A stretch of DNA of 64,000 bases from Luteimonas deserti. Its GTDB lineage: Bacteria; Pseudomonadota; Gammaproteobacteria; Xanthomonadales; Xanthomonadaceae. The notes beneath the pieces were generated by a model. It searched no databases, was not told where the DNA came from, and worked only from the letters and a program-made list of their open reading frames with translations. The DNA lies in contig NZ_JACCJZ010000015.1 of assembly GCF_013425765.1 (NCBI RefSeq), positions 1 through 64,000 on the forward strand. Direction: 5' to 3'. Made by a program: the position numbers and the translations under genes. Below, piece by piece: positions 39,055 to 48,540 of this stretch (the stretch's first letter is position 1; each line of letters begins with the position of its first letter).

Positions 39055-40845
39055 ATGAGCACCTATATCGCCCCAATGAACGACATCCGCTTCGCCCTGC
39101 ACGACGTGCTGCAGGTCGAGTCGCTTTTCGCGAGGCTCGGCTTCGAGGACGCCACCCGCGACACCGTCGACGCCGTGCTCGACGAATGCGCGCGGCTGTG
39201 CGAGACCGTGCTCGCTCCGCTCAACCGTGTCGGCGACGTGCAGGGCGTGCGCTTCGACAAGACCACCGGCGCCGTGACCACGCCCGACGGCTTCAAGGCC
39301 GCGTACGACCAGTTCGTCGAAGGCGGCTGGACCGGCATGAGCGCCCCGACCGAGTTCGGTGGCATGAACATGCCGCACGCGATCGGGATCTGCCTCGAGG
39401 AGATGATCGACGCGGCCAATCTGGCGTGGAGCAATTTCCCGCTGCTCTCCCACGGCGCGGTCAATGCGCTGCACCATCACGGCGAAGCCTGGCAGAAGGA
39501 GGTCTTCCTCAAGCCGCTGATCGCGGGCACCTGGACCGGCACCATGTGTCTGACCGAGCCGCACTGCGGCACCGATCTGGGCATGCTCAAGACCCGCGCC
39601 GAGCCCGTCGGCACCGATGTCTATGCGATCACCGGCACGAAGATCTTCATCACCGCCGGCGAGCACGACCTGACGCCCAACATCGTCCACCTGGTGCTCG
39701 CGCGCCTGCCCGATGCGCCTGAGGGCAGCCGCGGCATCTCGCTGTTCGTCGTGCCCAAGCTGCGGGTCGCCCGCGACGGCACGGTGGGCGGGCGCAATGC
39801 CGTGCGATGCGGGGCGGTCGAGCACAAGATGGGCATCCACGGCTCGGCGACGTGCGTGATGAATTTCGACGGCGCCGAAGGCTATCTCGTCGGCCAGCCG
39901 CACAAGGGCCTGATGGCGATGTTCACGATGATGAACACCGCGCGGCTCGGGGTCGGCGTGCAGGGTCTGGGCCTGGCCACCCGCGCCTACGAGAACGCGT
40001 TGCGCTACGCGCGCGAGCGGCTGCAGTCGCGAGCACTGTCGGGGCCGAAGCTGCCGGCCAAGCCCGCAGACCCGATTCTGGTCCAGCCCGACGTGCGCCG
40101 GATGCTGCTGACCTGCAAGGCGCTGACCGAGGGTGGACGTCTGCTGGCCTACCACGCCGGCTCGCTGGTCGACGGCGCCGCGCACGGCGCGGATGCGGCC
40201 GCGCGCAAGGACGCCGACGATCTGCTGGGCTTCCTCACTCCGATCGTCAAGGGTTGCCTCACCGAGTGGGGCAACGAGTGCACCTCGCACGCTCTGCAGT
40301 GCTACGGCGGTCACGGCTACATCGCCGAGCACGGCATGGAGCAGCTCGCCCGCGATGCGCGCATCACCACACTGTACGAGGGCACCACCGGCATCCAGGC
40401 GCTGGACCTGATGGGCCGCAAGGTGCTGCAACTGCAGGGTGCCGGACTGCGCGTGTTTCTCGGGATGATCGAGACGTTCTGCGCCGAGCACGAAGGCACA
40501 CCCACGCTCGCCGAGTTCACCGGACCGCTGCGTGCGCATGCCGCGCAGTGGCAGCAGATCACCGGATCGATCGCCGAGCGCGCGGCAGCGGATCCGGAGG
40601 AGATCGGCGCGGCCGCCTACGACTACATGTTCTTCTCGGGCTACGTCGCGCTCGCCTACTGGTGGGCCCGCAGCGTCGCGGTGGCGGACGCGTCCTCGCA
40701 CCCCGAGACGTTCAAGGCAGGCAAGCGCGAAACCGCCCGCTTCTACTTCGCGCGCATCCTGCCGCGCACCGCGATGCACGCCGCGGCCATCACCAGCGGA
40801 CCGGCGACCCTGCTCTCGGTTCCGGACGAGGCCTTCGACAGCTGA
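39055..40845 (+). CDS. Acyl-CoA dehydrogenase (long, C-terminal-extended type)
   Basis: A 596-residue FAD-dependent acyl-CoA dehydrogenase of the longer bacterial class used in beta-oxidation. Visible are GTMCLTEPHCGTDLGMLKTRA (FAD/substrate contact), TGTKIFITAGEHD, CYGGHGYIAEHGMEQLARD and YEGTTGIQALDLMGRK, which holds the probable catalytic Glu. A C-terminal helical domain of about 130 residues follows, the C12-type extension. No electron-transfer flavoprotein gene is nearby. A hairpin follows the stop. Confidence 0.92.
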   Translation: MSTYIAPMNDIRFALHDVLQVESLFARLGFEDATRDTVDAVLDECARLCETVLAPLNRVGDVQGVRFDKTTGAVTTPDGFKAAYDQFVEGGWTGMSAPTEFGGMNMPHAIGICLEEMIDAANLAWSNFPLLSHGAVNALHHHGEAWQKEVFLKPLIAGTWTGTMCLTEPHCGTDLGMLKTRAEPVGTDVYAITGTKIFITAGEHDLTPNIVHLVLARLPDAPEGSRGISLFVVPKLRVARDGTVGGRNAVRCGAVEHKMGIHGSATCVMNFDGAEGYLVGQPHKGLMAMFTMMNTARLGVGVQGLGLATRAYENALRYARERLQSRALSGPKLPAKPADPILVQPDVRRMLLTCKALTEGGRLLAYHAGSLVDGAAHGADAAARKDADDLLGFLTPIVKGCLTEWGNECTSHALQCYGGHGYIAEHGMEQLARDARITTLYEGTTGIQALDLMGRKVLQLQGAGLRVFLGMIETFCAEHEGTPTLAEFTGPLRAHAAQWQQITGSIAERAAADPEEIGAAAYDYMFFSGYVALAYWWARSVAVADASSHPETFKAGKRETARFYFARILPRTAMHAAAITSGPATLLSVPDEAFDS

Positions 40846-40850
40846 GTCGC

Positions 40851-40879
40851 GACGACGCGGGCGCGGCGCCCGCGTCGTC
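40851..40879 (+). terminator. Strong hairpin after the acyl-CoA dehydrogenase gene
   Basis: A perfect 12-base stem, GACGACGCGGGC and GCCCGCGTCGTC, with a five-base loop starts 5 bases past the stop. There is no T-tract, so it may stabilise the 3' end or act with Rho rather than terminate on its own. Confidence 0.5.
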
Positions 40880-40954
40880 CCGCGAAGGGCGGCCTTGTCG
40901 GACCGCGGCCCGATTGCACAAACCGTCATGGTTCGGGTATATGCTCGATCCCCG

Positions 40955-41623
40955 ATGGAGACCGATCGCGCGCGACATCGCCACGTCCCCACCGGTTCCG
41001 CACAGGCGCCGGCCCCGCTGCTCTCCCTCGACCCGGACGCCCGGCCTTCGCGTCGCGACGTGGTCAGACTGCTCGCGCTCGACGCGCACGGCCGCGCATT
41101 GAACTGGATCAGTTGGCAGGACGCCGCCTGCCTGTACGCCCGCGGCGCGGTCGCGTGGACCCTCGGCGAGCCCTGCATGACGCTCTACGGAGGACTGTGC
41201 CGAGCCACCGGACGGCAGAGCCGGATGGAGTTGCACCCGATCATCGCCGGGCGCAGCCATGTCCGCGCGTCCGCGGTGGATCCCACGCCCGCCCTGACCA
41301 ACACGGCCCTGTTCGCACGCGACCAGTCGCTGTGCCTGTATTGCGGTCGCCATTTCAGCCGTCAGCTGCTGACCCGCGATCACGTCGATCCCTTGTCCCA
41401 GGGCGGGCTCGACATCTGGGAGAACGTCGTCTCGGCCTGCGTGCACTGCAACTCGCGCAAGGGCGGGCGCACCCCGCAGCAGGCCTCGATGCCGCTGCTC
41501 GCGGTCCCGTTCCGTCCCAGCTGGATCGAGCATCTGATCCTCAGCAATCGCGGCATCCTGGCCGACCAGATGAGTTTCCTGAAATCGCACCTGCCCAAGC
41601 GGCGGCGACACGCGCTGGCCTGA
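40955..41623 (+). CDS. HNH endonuclease family protein
   Basis: A 222-residue protein with a C-terminal HNH domain: the zinc pair CLYCGRHF, then LTRDHVDPLSQGG, NVVSACVHCNSRKGGRTP. The N-terminal 110 residues (VLALDAHGRALNWISWQDA and MTLYGG) resemble the region that precedes HNH domains in a conserved single-domain group of stand-alone nucleases. Target and role are unknown; it shows no link to a restriction or phage system here. The ATG at 40955 is chosen; another lies 27 bases upstream. Confidence 0.85.
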   Translation: METDRARHRHVPTGSAQAPAPLLSLDPDARPSRRDVVRLLALDAHGRALNWISWQDAACLYARGAVAWTLGEPCMTLYGGLCRATGRQSRMELHPIIAGRSHVRASAVDPTPALTNTALFARDQSLCLYCGRHFSRQLLTRDHVDPLSQGGLDIWENVVSACVHCNSRKGGRTPQQASMPLLAVPFRPSWIEHLILSNRGILADQMSFLKSHLPKRRRHALA

Positions 41624-41758
41624 CGTCCGCCGTCGCTTCGCGCGGTGCACGCGGGCTCCGGTTGAAGCGCACGTTTCGGACCGGCCGATTCCGGTCCCCG
41701 CCCACAGCGCGCATGCGTCTCGCTACACTCGCGGCATTGTTCCGACGGTAAACCCCGC

Positions 41759-42946
41759 ATGCCCGTGACCATCGCCCTGAGCGGAATGGACAGCGCCACC
41801 GAAACCGCCCTGCGCGCCGCCTTCGCCAGTGCGAACCGGCAGCTCGGCGATACCTGTGCGCTGGTCTCGGAGCCGGAATCGCGTCTGGTCATCGTCGACA
41901 TGGACAGCATGTACGGGCCGATGAGCTGGCTGCGCCTGCATGCCGCCGGCAAGCAGGTCATCGGCCTGACCTCGGCGCCCCGGGTCCAGACGCATTTCCG
42001 CCTGGGGCGTCCGTTCGACGAAGCGGCCCTTGTGGTCCTGTTGCGCGAAATCGCGGACAGCGAAGGTATCCCGCTGGGCGGTACCGCAGCGGCGGCCCCA
42101 CGGCAGGCCGACGATGCGGCACGCATCACGCCGGCGCCGGCTGCGCCTGCACCGGCGCCCGCACAGGCCCAGGCCACGCGCCCGGCCGAGTCGGCGCCGT
42201 CGGCCACCGCCGTGGAGGCCGCCCCGGTGCACGTGCCGACGCAGGGGGATCGCGAGAAAGCCGGAGACGATGCGCCCGCCGTTGCCACGCCGGCGAACGG
42301 TGCGTGGGCGGCGCTCGTTCCGTCCGTGCCTTCGGATGCCGGCCTGCCGGTGGAGACCGCAGTCGATGCGCAGCTGGCGGACGAGCTCCCGCTGGTCGAC
42401 TGGCTGGCGGGCCGGGCCCTGCGCGGTCGCCGCCGATACCGCACCGACACCGGCCCGACCCTGCTGATCGATCTCGATGCGCAGCTCTACCACGGCCCGA
42501 CCACGCTCAAGCCGATGACGCCCTACTTCCAGGGCCTGGTGGCACGCGAGGCGCTCGAATCATTGGACGACGCCCAGTGGGCGCGGGACACCGCCGCCGC
42601 GGGCCCGGCGCAGCCGCTGCTGCGGTTGCGCTGGCTGGGCGCGCTGCTGGCGGGAGACGGCAGCCTCGCGCCGGGGCACGATCCGGACGCCCGTTACGTG
42701 CTCAACAAGTGGCCCCAGACGGAACGCGAGTACCCGCGTCATTTCCGCATCGCCACCGCGATGATGAAAGGGCCGGCGACCCTCGAAGAGGTCATCGCCG
42801 CGAGCGGCCTGCCGGCCGACGAGGTCTACCGGTTCGTGAATGCGAGCCTGGCCACCGGTTACGCCGAGCCGGTGATCGACGTGCCCGAGGATGCGACCGA
42901 CGCGCAGAAATCCAGCGGCTTCTTCTCCCGCCTGCGCCGACGCTGA
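41759..42946 (+). CDS. Pseudo-receiver-like protein of unknown function
   Basis: Not assigned to a named family. The 395-residue product has three parts. Residues 1-100 read like a CheY-type receiver: VIVDMDS (Asp47/Asp49 position), VIGLTS (the Thr/Ser position) and LGRPFD, where an Arg stands in the place of the usual Lys-Pro. Residues about 105-185 form an Ala/Pro-rich linker. The last 200 residues are conserved-looking, with TLLIDLDAQLYHG and a C-terminal winged-helix-like segment (about 345-385, TLEEVIAASGLPADEVYRFVNASL). No partner kinase is nearby. It lies 62 bases upstream of dxs on the same strand. Confidence 0.65.
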   Translation: MPVTIALSGMDSATETALRAAFASANRQLGDTCALVSEPESRLVIVDMDSMYGPMSWLRLHAAGKQVIGLTSAPRVQTHFRLGRPFDEAALVVLLREIADSEGIPLGGTAAAAPRQADDAARITPAPAAPAPAPAQAQATRPAESAPSATAVEAAPVHVPTQGDREKAGDDAPAVATPANGAWAALVPSVPSDAGLPVETAVDAQLADELPLVDWLAGRALRGRRRYRTDTGPTLLIDLDAQLYHGPTTLKPMTPYFQGLVAREALESLDDAQWARDTAAAGPAQPLLRLRWLGALLAGDGSLAPGHDPDARYVLNKWPQTEREYPRHFRIATAMMKGPATLEEVIAASGLPADEVYRFVNASLATGYAEPVIDVPEDATDAQKSSGFFSRLRRR

Positions 42947-43008
42947 ATCCGTCCGGCACATGACCGCCGTGTGACCTCCTCCCGGGGGCAGGTCGTACAA
43001 TGCGGGGC

Positions 43009-44925
43009 ATGATCGACTCCTCGCGCTATCCGCGCCTTGCGCGCATCGACGCGCCGTCCGACCTCCGCCAGTTCGACGAATCCGAACTGCCCGCGATCGC
43101 CGACGAGCTGCGTGCCTACCTGATCGAATCCGTCGGGCGCAGCGGGGGCCATTTCGGCGCCGGCCTCGGTGTGATCGAGCTCACCACTGTTCTGCACTAC
43201 CTCTACGAAACGCCGGACGACCGCATCGTCTGGGACGTCGGCCATCAGACCTATCCGCACAAGATCCTGACCGGCCGGCGCGACCGCATCCATACGGTCA
43301 AGCAGAAGGACGGCGTGGCGCCGTTTCCCAAGCGCGAGGAATCCGAGTTCGACACCTTCGGCGTCGGACATTCCTCGACCTCGATCTCCGCCGCGCTGGG
43401 CATGGCGGTCGCCAATGCGCACGCCGGCAACGCGCGGCGCGTGGTCGCGGTGATCGGCGACGGCGCGATGACGGCCGGCATGGCCTACGAGGCCCTCAAC
43501 CACGCCGGCGGCATGGAGCCCGAGCCCGACGTGCTGGTGATCCTCAACGACAACCGCATGTCGATCAGCGAGGCGGTCGGGGGCCTGACCAAGATGCTCG
43601 GCCGCGCCACCGGCAACCGCACGCTCAATGCGCTGCGCGAAGGCGGCAAGAAGCTGCTCGGCGACAAGAACAACCCCACGGCACGCTTCGTGCGCCGCTG
43701 GGAGGAACACTGGAAGGGCATGTTCGTGCCGTCCACGCTGTTCGAGGAAATGGGCTTCCACTACACCGGTCCGATCGATGGCCACGACGTCAAGGCGCTG
43801 GTCGAAACCCTGAAGACGCTCAAGGGTCTCAAGGGCCCGCAGCTGTTGCACGTCATCACCACGAAGGGCAAGGGCTACGAACTCGCCGAGGGCGACCAGA
43901 TCGGTTATCACGCGGTCGCGCCGTTCGATCCCGTGAAGGGCCTGGTGGCCAAGGCCGGCGGCGCGAAGAAGCCCACCTACACCGATGTGTTCGGCGACTG
44001 GCTGTGCGACATGGCCGCGGCCGACGACCGCCTGCTCGGCATCACGCCGGCGATGCGCGAAGGCTCGGGTCTGGTGCGGTTCTCGAAGGAATATCCGCAG
44101 CGCTATTTCGATACCGCGATCGCGGAGCAGCACGCCGTCACCCTTGCCGCAGGCATGGCGTGTGAAGGCGCCAAGCCGGTGGTCGCGATCTATTCGACCT
44201 TCCTGCAACGCGCCTACGACCAGTTGGTCCACGATGTCGCGGTGCAGAAGCTCGACGTGCTGTTCGCGATCGACCGCGGCGGCGTGGTCGGCCCCGATGG
44301 CGCCACGCATGCCGGCAACCTCGACCTGAGCTTCCTGCGCTGCGTGCCGAACATGGTGCTGATGGCACCCGCGGACGAGAACGAGTGCAGGAAGATGCTC
44401 ACCACGGGATTCCGCCACGCGGGCCCCGCCGCGGTGCGCTACCCGCGCGGCACCGGTCCAGGCGTGGCGCTCGACGCCCGCCTCGAGACCCTGCCGATCG
44501 GCAAGGCCGAAGTGCGCAGGCGCGGTCGCCGCGTGGCCCTGCTCGCCTTTGGTGCGATCGTGCCGGCGGCTGAAACGGTCGCGGCGGAACTCGACCTCAG
44601 CGTGGTGAACATGCGCTTCGTGCGCCCCCTCGATCGTGCACTCGTGCTCGAGCTGGCCCGGAACCACGATGCATTCGTGACACTCGAGGACAATGTCGTC
44701 GCAGGCGGCGCGGGCTCGGGCGTCGCCGAACTGCTCAATGCCGAAGGCGTGCTGCTTCCGATGCTGCACCTGGGGCTGCCGGATGCGTTCCAGCATCACG
44801 CCAGCCGCGAGGACCTGCTGGCCGAAGCTCGACTCGATGCCGCAGGCATCCGCGCCGCGGTGCTCGAACGCTGGCCGGACCTCGCGGCCCGGCCGTCCAT
44901 CACCAGCCAGGCCGCGGCGGGCTGA
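43009..44925 (+). CDS. dxs: 1-deoxy-D-xylulose-5-phosphate synthase
   Basis: A 638-residue thiamine-diphosphate enzyme that condenses pyruvate and glyceraldehyde 3-phosphate, the first step of the MEP isoprenoid pathway. Family features are [46 protein letters not shown] (the ThDP-binding GDG...N motif) and [17 protein letters not shown]. The ATG at 43009 is chosen because [13 protein letters not shown] matches the family start; an ATG three codons earlier is possible. Confidence 0.96.
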   Translation: MIDSSRYPRLARIDAPSDLRQFDESELPAIADELRAYLIESVGRSGGHFGAGLGVIELTTVLHYLYETPDDRIVWDVGHQTYPHKILTGRRDRIHTVKQKDGVAPFPKREESEFDTFGVGHSSTSISAALGMAVANAHAGNARRVVAVIGDGAMTAGMAYEALNHAGGMEPEPDVLVILNDNRMSISEAVGGLTKMLGRATGNRTLNALREGGKKLLGDKNNPTARFVRRWEEHWKGMFVPSTLFEEMGFHYTGPIDGHDVKALVETLKTLKGLKGPQLLHVITTKGKGYELAEGDQIGYHAVAPFDPVKGLVAKAGGAKKPTYTDVFGDWLCDMAAADDRLLGITPAMREGSGLVRFSKEYPQRYFDTAIAEQHAVTLAAGMACEGAKPVVAIYSTFLQRAYDQLVHDVAVQKLDVLFAIDRGGVVGPDGATHAGNLDLSFLRCVPNMVLMAPADENECRKMLTTGFRHAGPAAVRYPRGTGPGVALDARLETLPIGKAEVRRRGRRVALLAFGAIVPAAETVAAELDLSVVNMRFVRPLDRALVLELARNHDAFVTLEDNVVAGGAGSGVAELLNAEGVLLPMLHLGLPDAFQHHASREDLLAEARLDAAGIRAAVLERWPDLAARPSITSQAAAG

Positions 44926-44938
44926 TCGTCCGCCCGGT

Positions 44939-46033
44939 TCAGGGTGTCGCGACACCCCGTGTCGCGTCATCCTCGTCCTCGACGACATCCGGCTCGTCCG
45001 GCGCCAGCACCGCGTCTACGCGCGGTCGCAAGGCGGCGAGATACCCGGACGTGCCCAGCAGATCGTCGATCGACAGCGTTGCGAAGGAGACGCGGTGGCG
45101 GGTGAGCGCCTCGTCGGCCGCCTTCACCCAATGCGCACGCACCTGGGCATCGAGATCGTCGAGCCCGCGCTTGCGCGCGGTCTCGGTCTGCAGAAAGGAC
45201 GACATGCAGGCCTGCACCTGGCTGCTCTGTCCGGCGGTCGCCCGCAGCACATCGAGATCCCCGACCGCCCAAGCATTGGCCCGCGCCGCGACCTGCGGCA
45301 ATCCCCGCTCGATGAGGTCGAGCGTGTCGCGCACGCAGGCCACGTCCTCGGGCTTCAAGCCTTCCTTGCGGAACTCGGCCAGCGCCGCGCGTGGATCGTC
45401 GATCTTGACCTCGAGCGTCGTTGGCGTCAGCGTCATGCCGCGCGCCTTGAGGACCTCGTCGAGCACTGGCGTGATCACGGCCCCCTCGCGCAGGCCATTG
45501 GCCTCGAGCGCGGCGCGATACAGCTCGTACACCGCGATCGCCGGCCGCTTGCGCTCGATGCCACGGTCACGCCCGATGTAGCGCGCCTTGAGCACCGACC
45601 AGCGCTGGTAGACATCCGCCGGCAGCAGTTCATCCAAAGTGGCACCGTCGGGATTTCTCGACGCACGCATGGCTGCCGGCAACATCGTCAAGCCACGGAA
45701 AATGCCGATACCGGCGCCCACGCGCATGCCCGGCGGCCCGAGGACGACGCCGGCTTCGGCGAGCACCTCACGTACCTCCTCCGAGCGCCAGCTGATGCCC
45801 TTGGGCAGCGGCGACTGCCTGCCGAGTATGTAGAGCGTGTTCTCGCCGCGCCGCACGCGCCAAAGGCCTGGCCCCGGCTGCGATCCGGACACCACGACCA
45901 CGTTCATGTCGACGATGCCGCGCCCATCGTCGGCGTGTCCCGCTGGAAGTTCGACCGTCGGCTCCTGCGCCGACGCACCTGCCGCCATGCAGGCGAGCAA
46001 CCCGAGAAGCCACATCTTTCGTGAAGTCCGCAT
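44939..46033 (-). CDS. TraB/GumN family exported protein
   Basis: A 364-residue exported protein with a signal peptide (about residues 1-22, ending GASA). It matches the TraB/GumN (TIKI-like) family: WRVRRGENTLYILGRQSPLPKGISW near the N-terminus, GLKPEDVACVRDTLDLIE in the middle, and the late RPRVDAVLAPDEPDV. Eukaryotic TIKI relatives are metalloproteases; whether this one is active is not visible. GumN is part of the xanthan locus in Xanthomonas, but no gum genes are here. The ATG at 46033 is chosen; the frame extends upstream without a family start. Confidence 0.87.
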   Translation of the reverse strand: MRTSRKMWLLGLLACMAAGASAQEPTVELPAGHADDGRGIVDMNVVVVSGSQPGPGLWRVRRGENTLYILGRQSPLPKGISWRSEEVREVLAEAGVVLGPPGMRVGAGIGIFRGLTMLPAAMRASRNPDGATLDELLPADVYQRWSVLKARYIGRDRGIERKRPAIAVYELYRAALEANGLREGAVITPVLDEVLKARGMTLTPTTLEVKIDDPRAALAEFRKEGLKPEDVACVRDTLDLIERGLPQVAARANAWAVGDLDVLRATAGQSSQVQACMSSFLQTETARKRGLDDLDAQVRAHWVKAADEALTRHRVSFATLSIDDLLGTSGYLAALRPRVDAVLAPDEPDVVEDEDDATRGVATP

Positions 46034-46433
46034 CGTCCGTTCGCGCCTCTCTGAGTCGAGCGCGACTAATACGACGGCGCCGGGGACTACGCAAGGGCGG
46101 TTGGTCATGCGCGCATCGACATGCGCGATGTGGAAGCGATGCGCCGCAACACGTGCATCTGACGGCGGCACTTGCTTCATCCACCCCGCCCCACGCCGGT
46201 TGCGTCCCGCGACCGGAGCATCTGGACGCTCGGCTATGTCCAGACCCCGACAACCTCGACGCGCTCTACGCGATCTCCGACGACAAGCGGCACCCCTATT
46301 ACGAGCATCGGGAGGCTGCATGAGCTCAGATCGGCGAGCCGAAGCGAAGCTGCGGCCCCTTTAACGCTGTGGTCTCTTTGCTATCCTCGAAGCCGACACA
46401 TCGCTTGGTGTGGCTCGACTACAACGCGGCGAG
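46034..46433. other. Degenerate stretch at the edge of the accessory region
   Basis: This lies between the TraB/GumN gene and the first remnant of the accessory region. A plus-strand frame ending at 46323 carries a sensible-looking tail (PDNLDALYAISDDKRHPYYE) without a start, and another from a GTG at 46369 encodes 64 residues. Neither is recognised; they look like gene fragments left by decay of inserted DNA. No RNA gene or terminator was seen. Confidence 0.35.
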
Positions 46434-46760
46434 TCAAGGGCTCGATTCGCTGACGGCCCTTCCGTATCTGCCTGACGACGTTGTCGACGCCGGCATCATC
46501 GTGCCGAACCTGCCGCTCCATCTAGGCGTGGAGCCAAGGACGACACCGCCGGCGTTCGCGTAATCGCGCAGGAAATCTCCGAGCGGCACTAGGAACAAGC
46601 GCTTTTCTTTTGCGTCGATGACCGGAGCCTCCATGCCCCGCGCTGTGATCCACCTGCCCATGAACCGAATCGCTTGCGCCTGGGACGCGGCATGGCCCTC
46701 ATAAACCCTGTCGCGCCAATGCAGCCGATACCGCCATCGCTGAATACTGAGCCGATGACC
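46434..46760 (-). pseudogene. Unrecognised gene remnant
   Basis: A minus-strand frame with protein-like composition and no start. Its credible core (about 46564-46750) reads RYRLHWRDRVYEGH, then MGRWITARGMEAPVIDAKEK and FLVPLGDFLRDYANAGG. The rest overlaps an alternative plus-strand frame at 46369-46563, and which strand is coding there is uncertain. Upstream, the frame runs antisense to the recombinase remnant and loses credibility. No family is recognised. Confidence 0.35.
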
Positions 46761-46942
46761 TGACCTTGCTAACTGAGGATCGAAACACGGTCGACAATTC
46801 GCCAACGTTCCATGAGATCCGAAGCCTGGGCGGCGCGCTGCTGCGCGATCAGGGGTGGACGCTCCAGCAGGTCCAGGCGCTGATGGGACACGCCAGCGAG
46901 GCCATGACGGCTGTCTATCTGCAGGGACATAACGGTCCTTGA
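46751..46942 (+). pseudogene. C-terminal remnant of a tyrosine recombinase (phage-type integrase)
   Basis: A 63-codon fragment after an in-frame stop. It contains the catalytic C-terminal signature of phage-type integrases: TFHEIRSLGGALLRDQ (His-x-x-Arg box), VQALMGHASEAMT (second His) and AVYLQGH with the nucleophilic Tyr. The N-terminal three-quarters of a normal integrase, including the first Arg box, are missing, so it cannot be active. It marks old integration of a mobile element near tRNA-Pro. Confidence 0.78.
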
Positions 46943-47117
46943 CTCTCATCGAGCCTGAGGAACCTCGCCTTAGAAGATAGAAAACATCCTGCACGTAGTG
47001 GATCGCGAGCCCAGTGATTGGCTCGGAAATTCCCTACACCAGAGGACAAGGTCCACCCACGACCCAGATACTTAACGCTCGTTCATTGTTGAAAATGAGA
47101 GATCAGAGGAGAGACCT

Positions 47118-47891
47118 GTGGGACGTACAAAGTGGATTGCTGTCTTTCTTTGTCTAACTGTGCTCGCCGTCGGGCTTACGGCACTTTTCCGCTATCGAAA
47201 TTCACCACAGGCTGGGCCGGCGCTCTCGGCGAACGCTCCCACCGATACAACGATTCCCGCTAACGATGATCCATTGCACTTAACGTCGCCCGCAGCATCT
47301 GGCGTAACTGCAACTGGCGCTGCGCAGATTGTTTCTGACCCTTTTCCCGGCATCAAAAAGGATCGGCATAACACAGCGCTCGAGGACGATATGTTCGGCC
47401 CCCAATCAAAAGCCGAGCAAGCATGGTTGCAGCGTAACGGCTATCCAACTAAGGAGCAGATTCAAGCTTACTCGGTCGCTACGGACGCTGCACTCGAACA
47501 GGCGTCGCGGAGGGGAGACCAAGTGGCCCAGACCTTTCTCGACATGCGGAAGTTGATGGAAGGCGATGAGAGTGCGGAGGTACGGCTCTTAGACCAAGTA
47601 GCAAAGGGCTATACATACCCCTTGTTGAGCATGGCTGGCTACTACGCAGGCTCGCAGACAGGGCGAGACGTCCCCAAGGCTTACTCATACACCCGCGTTC
47701 TGGAGATGTTAGGCGACACAAAGATGGGGCTCGTCAGGGACATGCTGCTTCCAGCTCAGCCGGATCCATCGCAGAAACTTGAAGCCGAATCTCAGGCGCT
47801 CGCTCACTACAACGCTCTCCTGCAGCGGCGGAGAGAGCTCGTCGGACCGAACGCTCCACCGATGGACCCGCGCCCCACCATCCCAGACTGA
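47118..47891 (+). CDS. Exported protein of unknown function (accessory)
   Basis: Not recognised. The 257-residue product has an N-terminal membrane/signal segment (about residues 6-25, AVFLCLTVLAVGLTALFRY), a low-complexity linker, then a helical domain (about 90-235). One stretch, YPLLSMAGYYAGSQTGRDVPKAYSYTRVLE, resembles a Sel1-like repeat. No cysteines or catalytic motif are seen in the mature part. The GTG start is supported by GAGGAG upstream. Codon use is visibly AT-richer than that of the flanking genes, indicating transfer. It precedes the broken exported-protein gene on the same strand by 34 bases, and the two probably formed one unit. Confidence 0.65.
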   Translation: MGRTKWIAVFLCLTVLAVGLTALFRYRNSPQAGPALSANAPTDTTIPANDDPLHLTSPAASGVTATGAAQIVSDPFPGIKKDRHNTALEDDMFGPQSKAEQAWLQRNGYPTKEQIQAYSVATDAALEQASRRGDQVAQTFLDMRKLMEGDESAEVRLLDQVAKGYTYPLLSMAGYYAGSQTGRDVPKAYSYTRVLEMLGDTKMGLVRDMLLPAQPDPSQKLEAESQALAHYNALLQRRRELVGPNAPPMDPRPTIPD

Positions 47892-47925
47892 AAAACCACC
47901 TATCACTTAATTCAAAAGACTGATT

Positions 47926-48486
47926 ATGAAACGAGCGACCGTGGCAGCGGCGACCGGTCTCCTGATCGTCGCACCGATCGTGTACGCATGTACCGTGATT
48001 CTCTTAGCCCCCTTATTGTCAAAGTGAGATTTTGGACATTGCGGTCGAATGGGTCTCAGGAAATCGATCCAACCCTGCTAACGCGGCCTTTCTCTCCGAG
48101 CTGGACGAACAGGGCGAGGCAATCTATGGTGCGGCGGCGTGGCGGGCTAATAACTATCAGGGCCACGTCTACCCGAGCACTTCCGTGGCTGGCATGAGCG
48201 GCATGACACAGCTTTATATTGATATTCCGTGCGGTCAGACCGCCCGTGAGAATGCAGGCACGTGGCAGGGCCCTGGGGGCGGTGGGGCGGCTACGATCTA
48301 CGGTGGCGCGTATGTTCCTGGTTCATGGGGAGTTGTTGGCTCCAAGTAAATATTCAGATGGTTAACGTTTGTGTCAGCGGTGCATGCCAAAGACAAGAAG
48401 TAGTTAGTGGCTACACAGCCATGCGGAGCTCTTTGCCTGGTAGTGGTGGATGGAGACCAGAACTTGAGGGAGACGTGAACAACTAG
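47926..48486 (+). pseudogene. Exported protein gene broken by two compensating frameshifts
   Basis: Three frames appear to be pieces of one gene. An ATG at 47926 gives a signal peptide (MKRATVAAATGLLIVAPIVY) that ends at a stop at 48025-48027. The middle part is open in the next frame from about 48011 to the stop at 48347-48349 (VEWVSGNRSNPANAAFLSEL, QLYIDIPCGQTAREN). The last part returns to the first frame and ends at 48486 (VNVCVSGACQRQEVV, ELEGDVNN). One extra C in the five-C run at 48008-48012 explains the first shift. The whole span is a multiple of three, and the terminator lies 30 bases past 48486. Function is unknown; sequencing error is possible. Confidence 0.55.
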
Positions 48487-48515
48487 TCGCCGGACCTGCC
48501 ACTGCCGTGCCTTGA

Positions 48516-48540
48516 GGGCCCTTCCTGAGAAGGGCCCTTT
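48516..48540 (+). terminator. Rho-independent terminator of the accessory unit
   Basis: A perfect 8-base stem, GGGCCCTT and AAGGGCCC, closes a six-base loop and is followed by TTTCTCG. It lies 30 bases after the 48486 stop, supporting that as the true 3' end of the accessory gene. Confidence 0.65.

Noticed and set aside
46034..46200. A duplicated tRNA-Pro 3' end as the far attachment site of the accessory stretch
   Set aside because: No copy of the tRNA T-arm or acceptor sequence was seen in this region.
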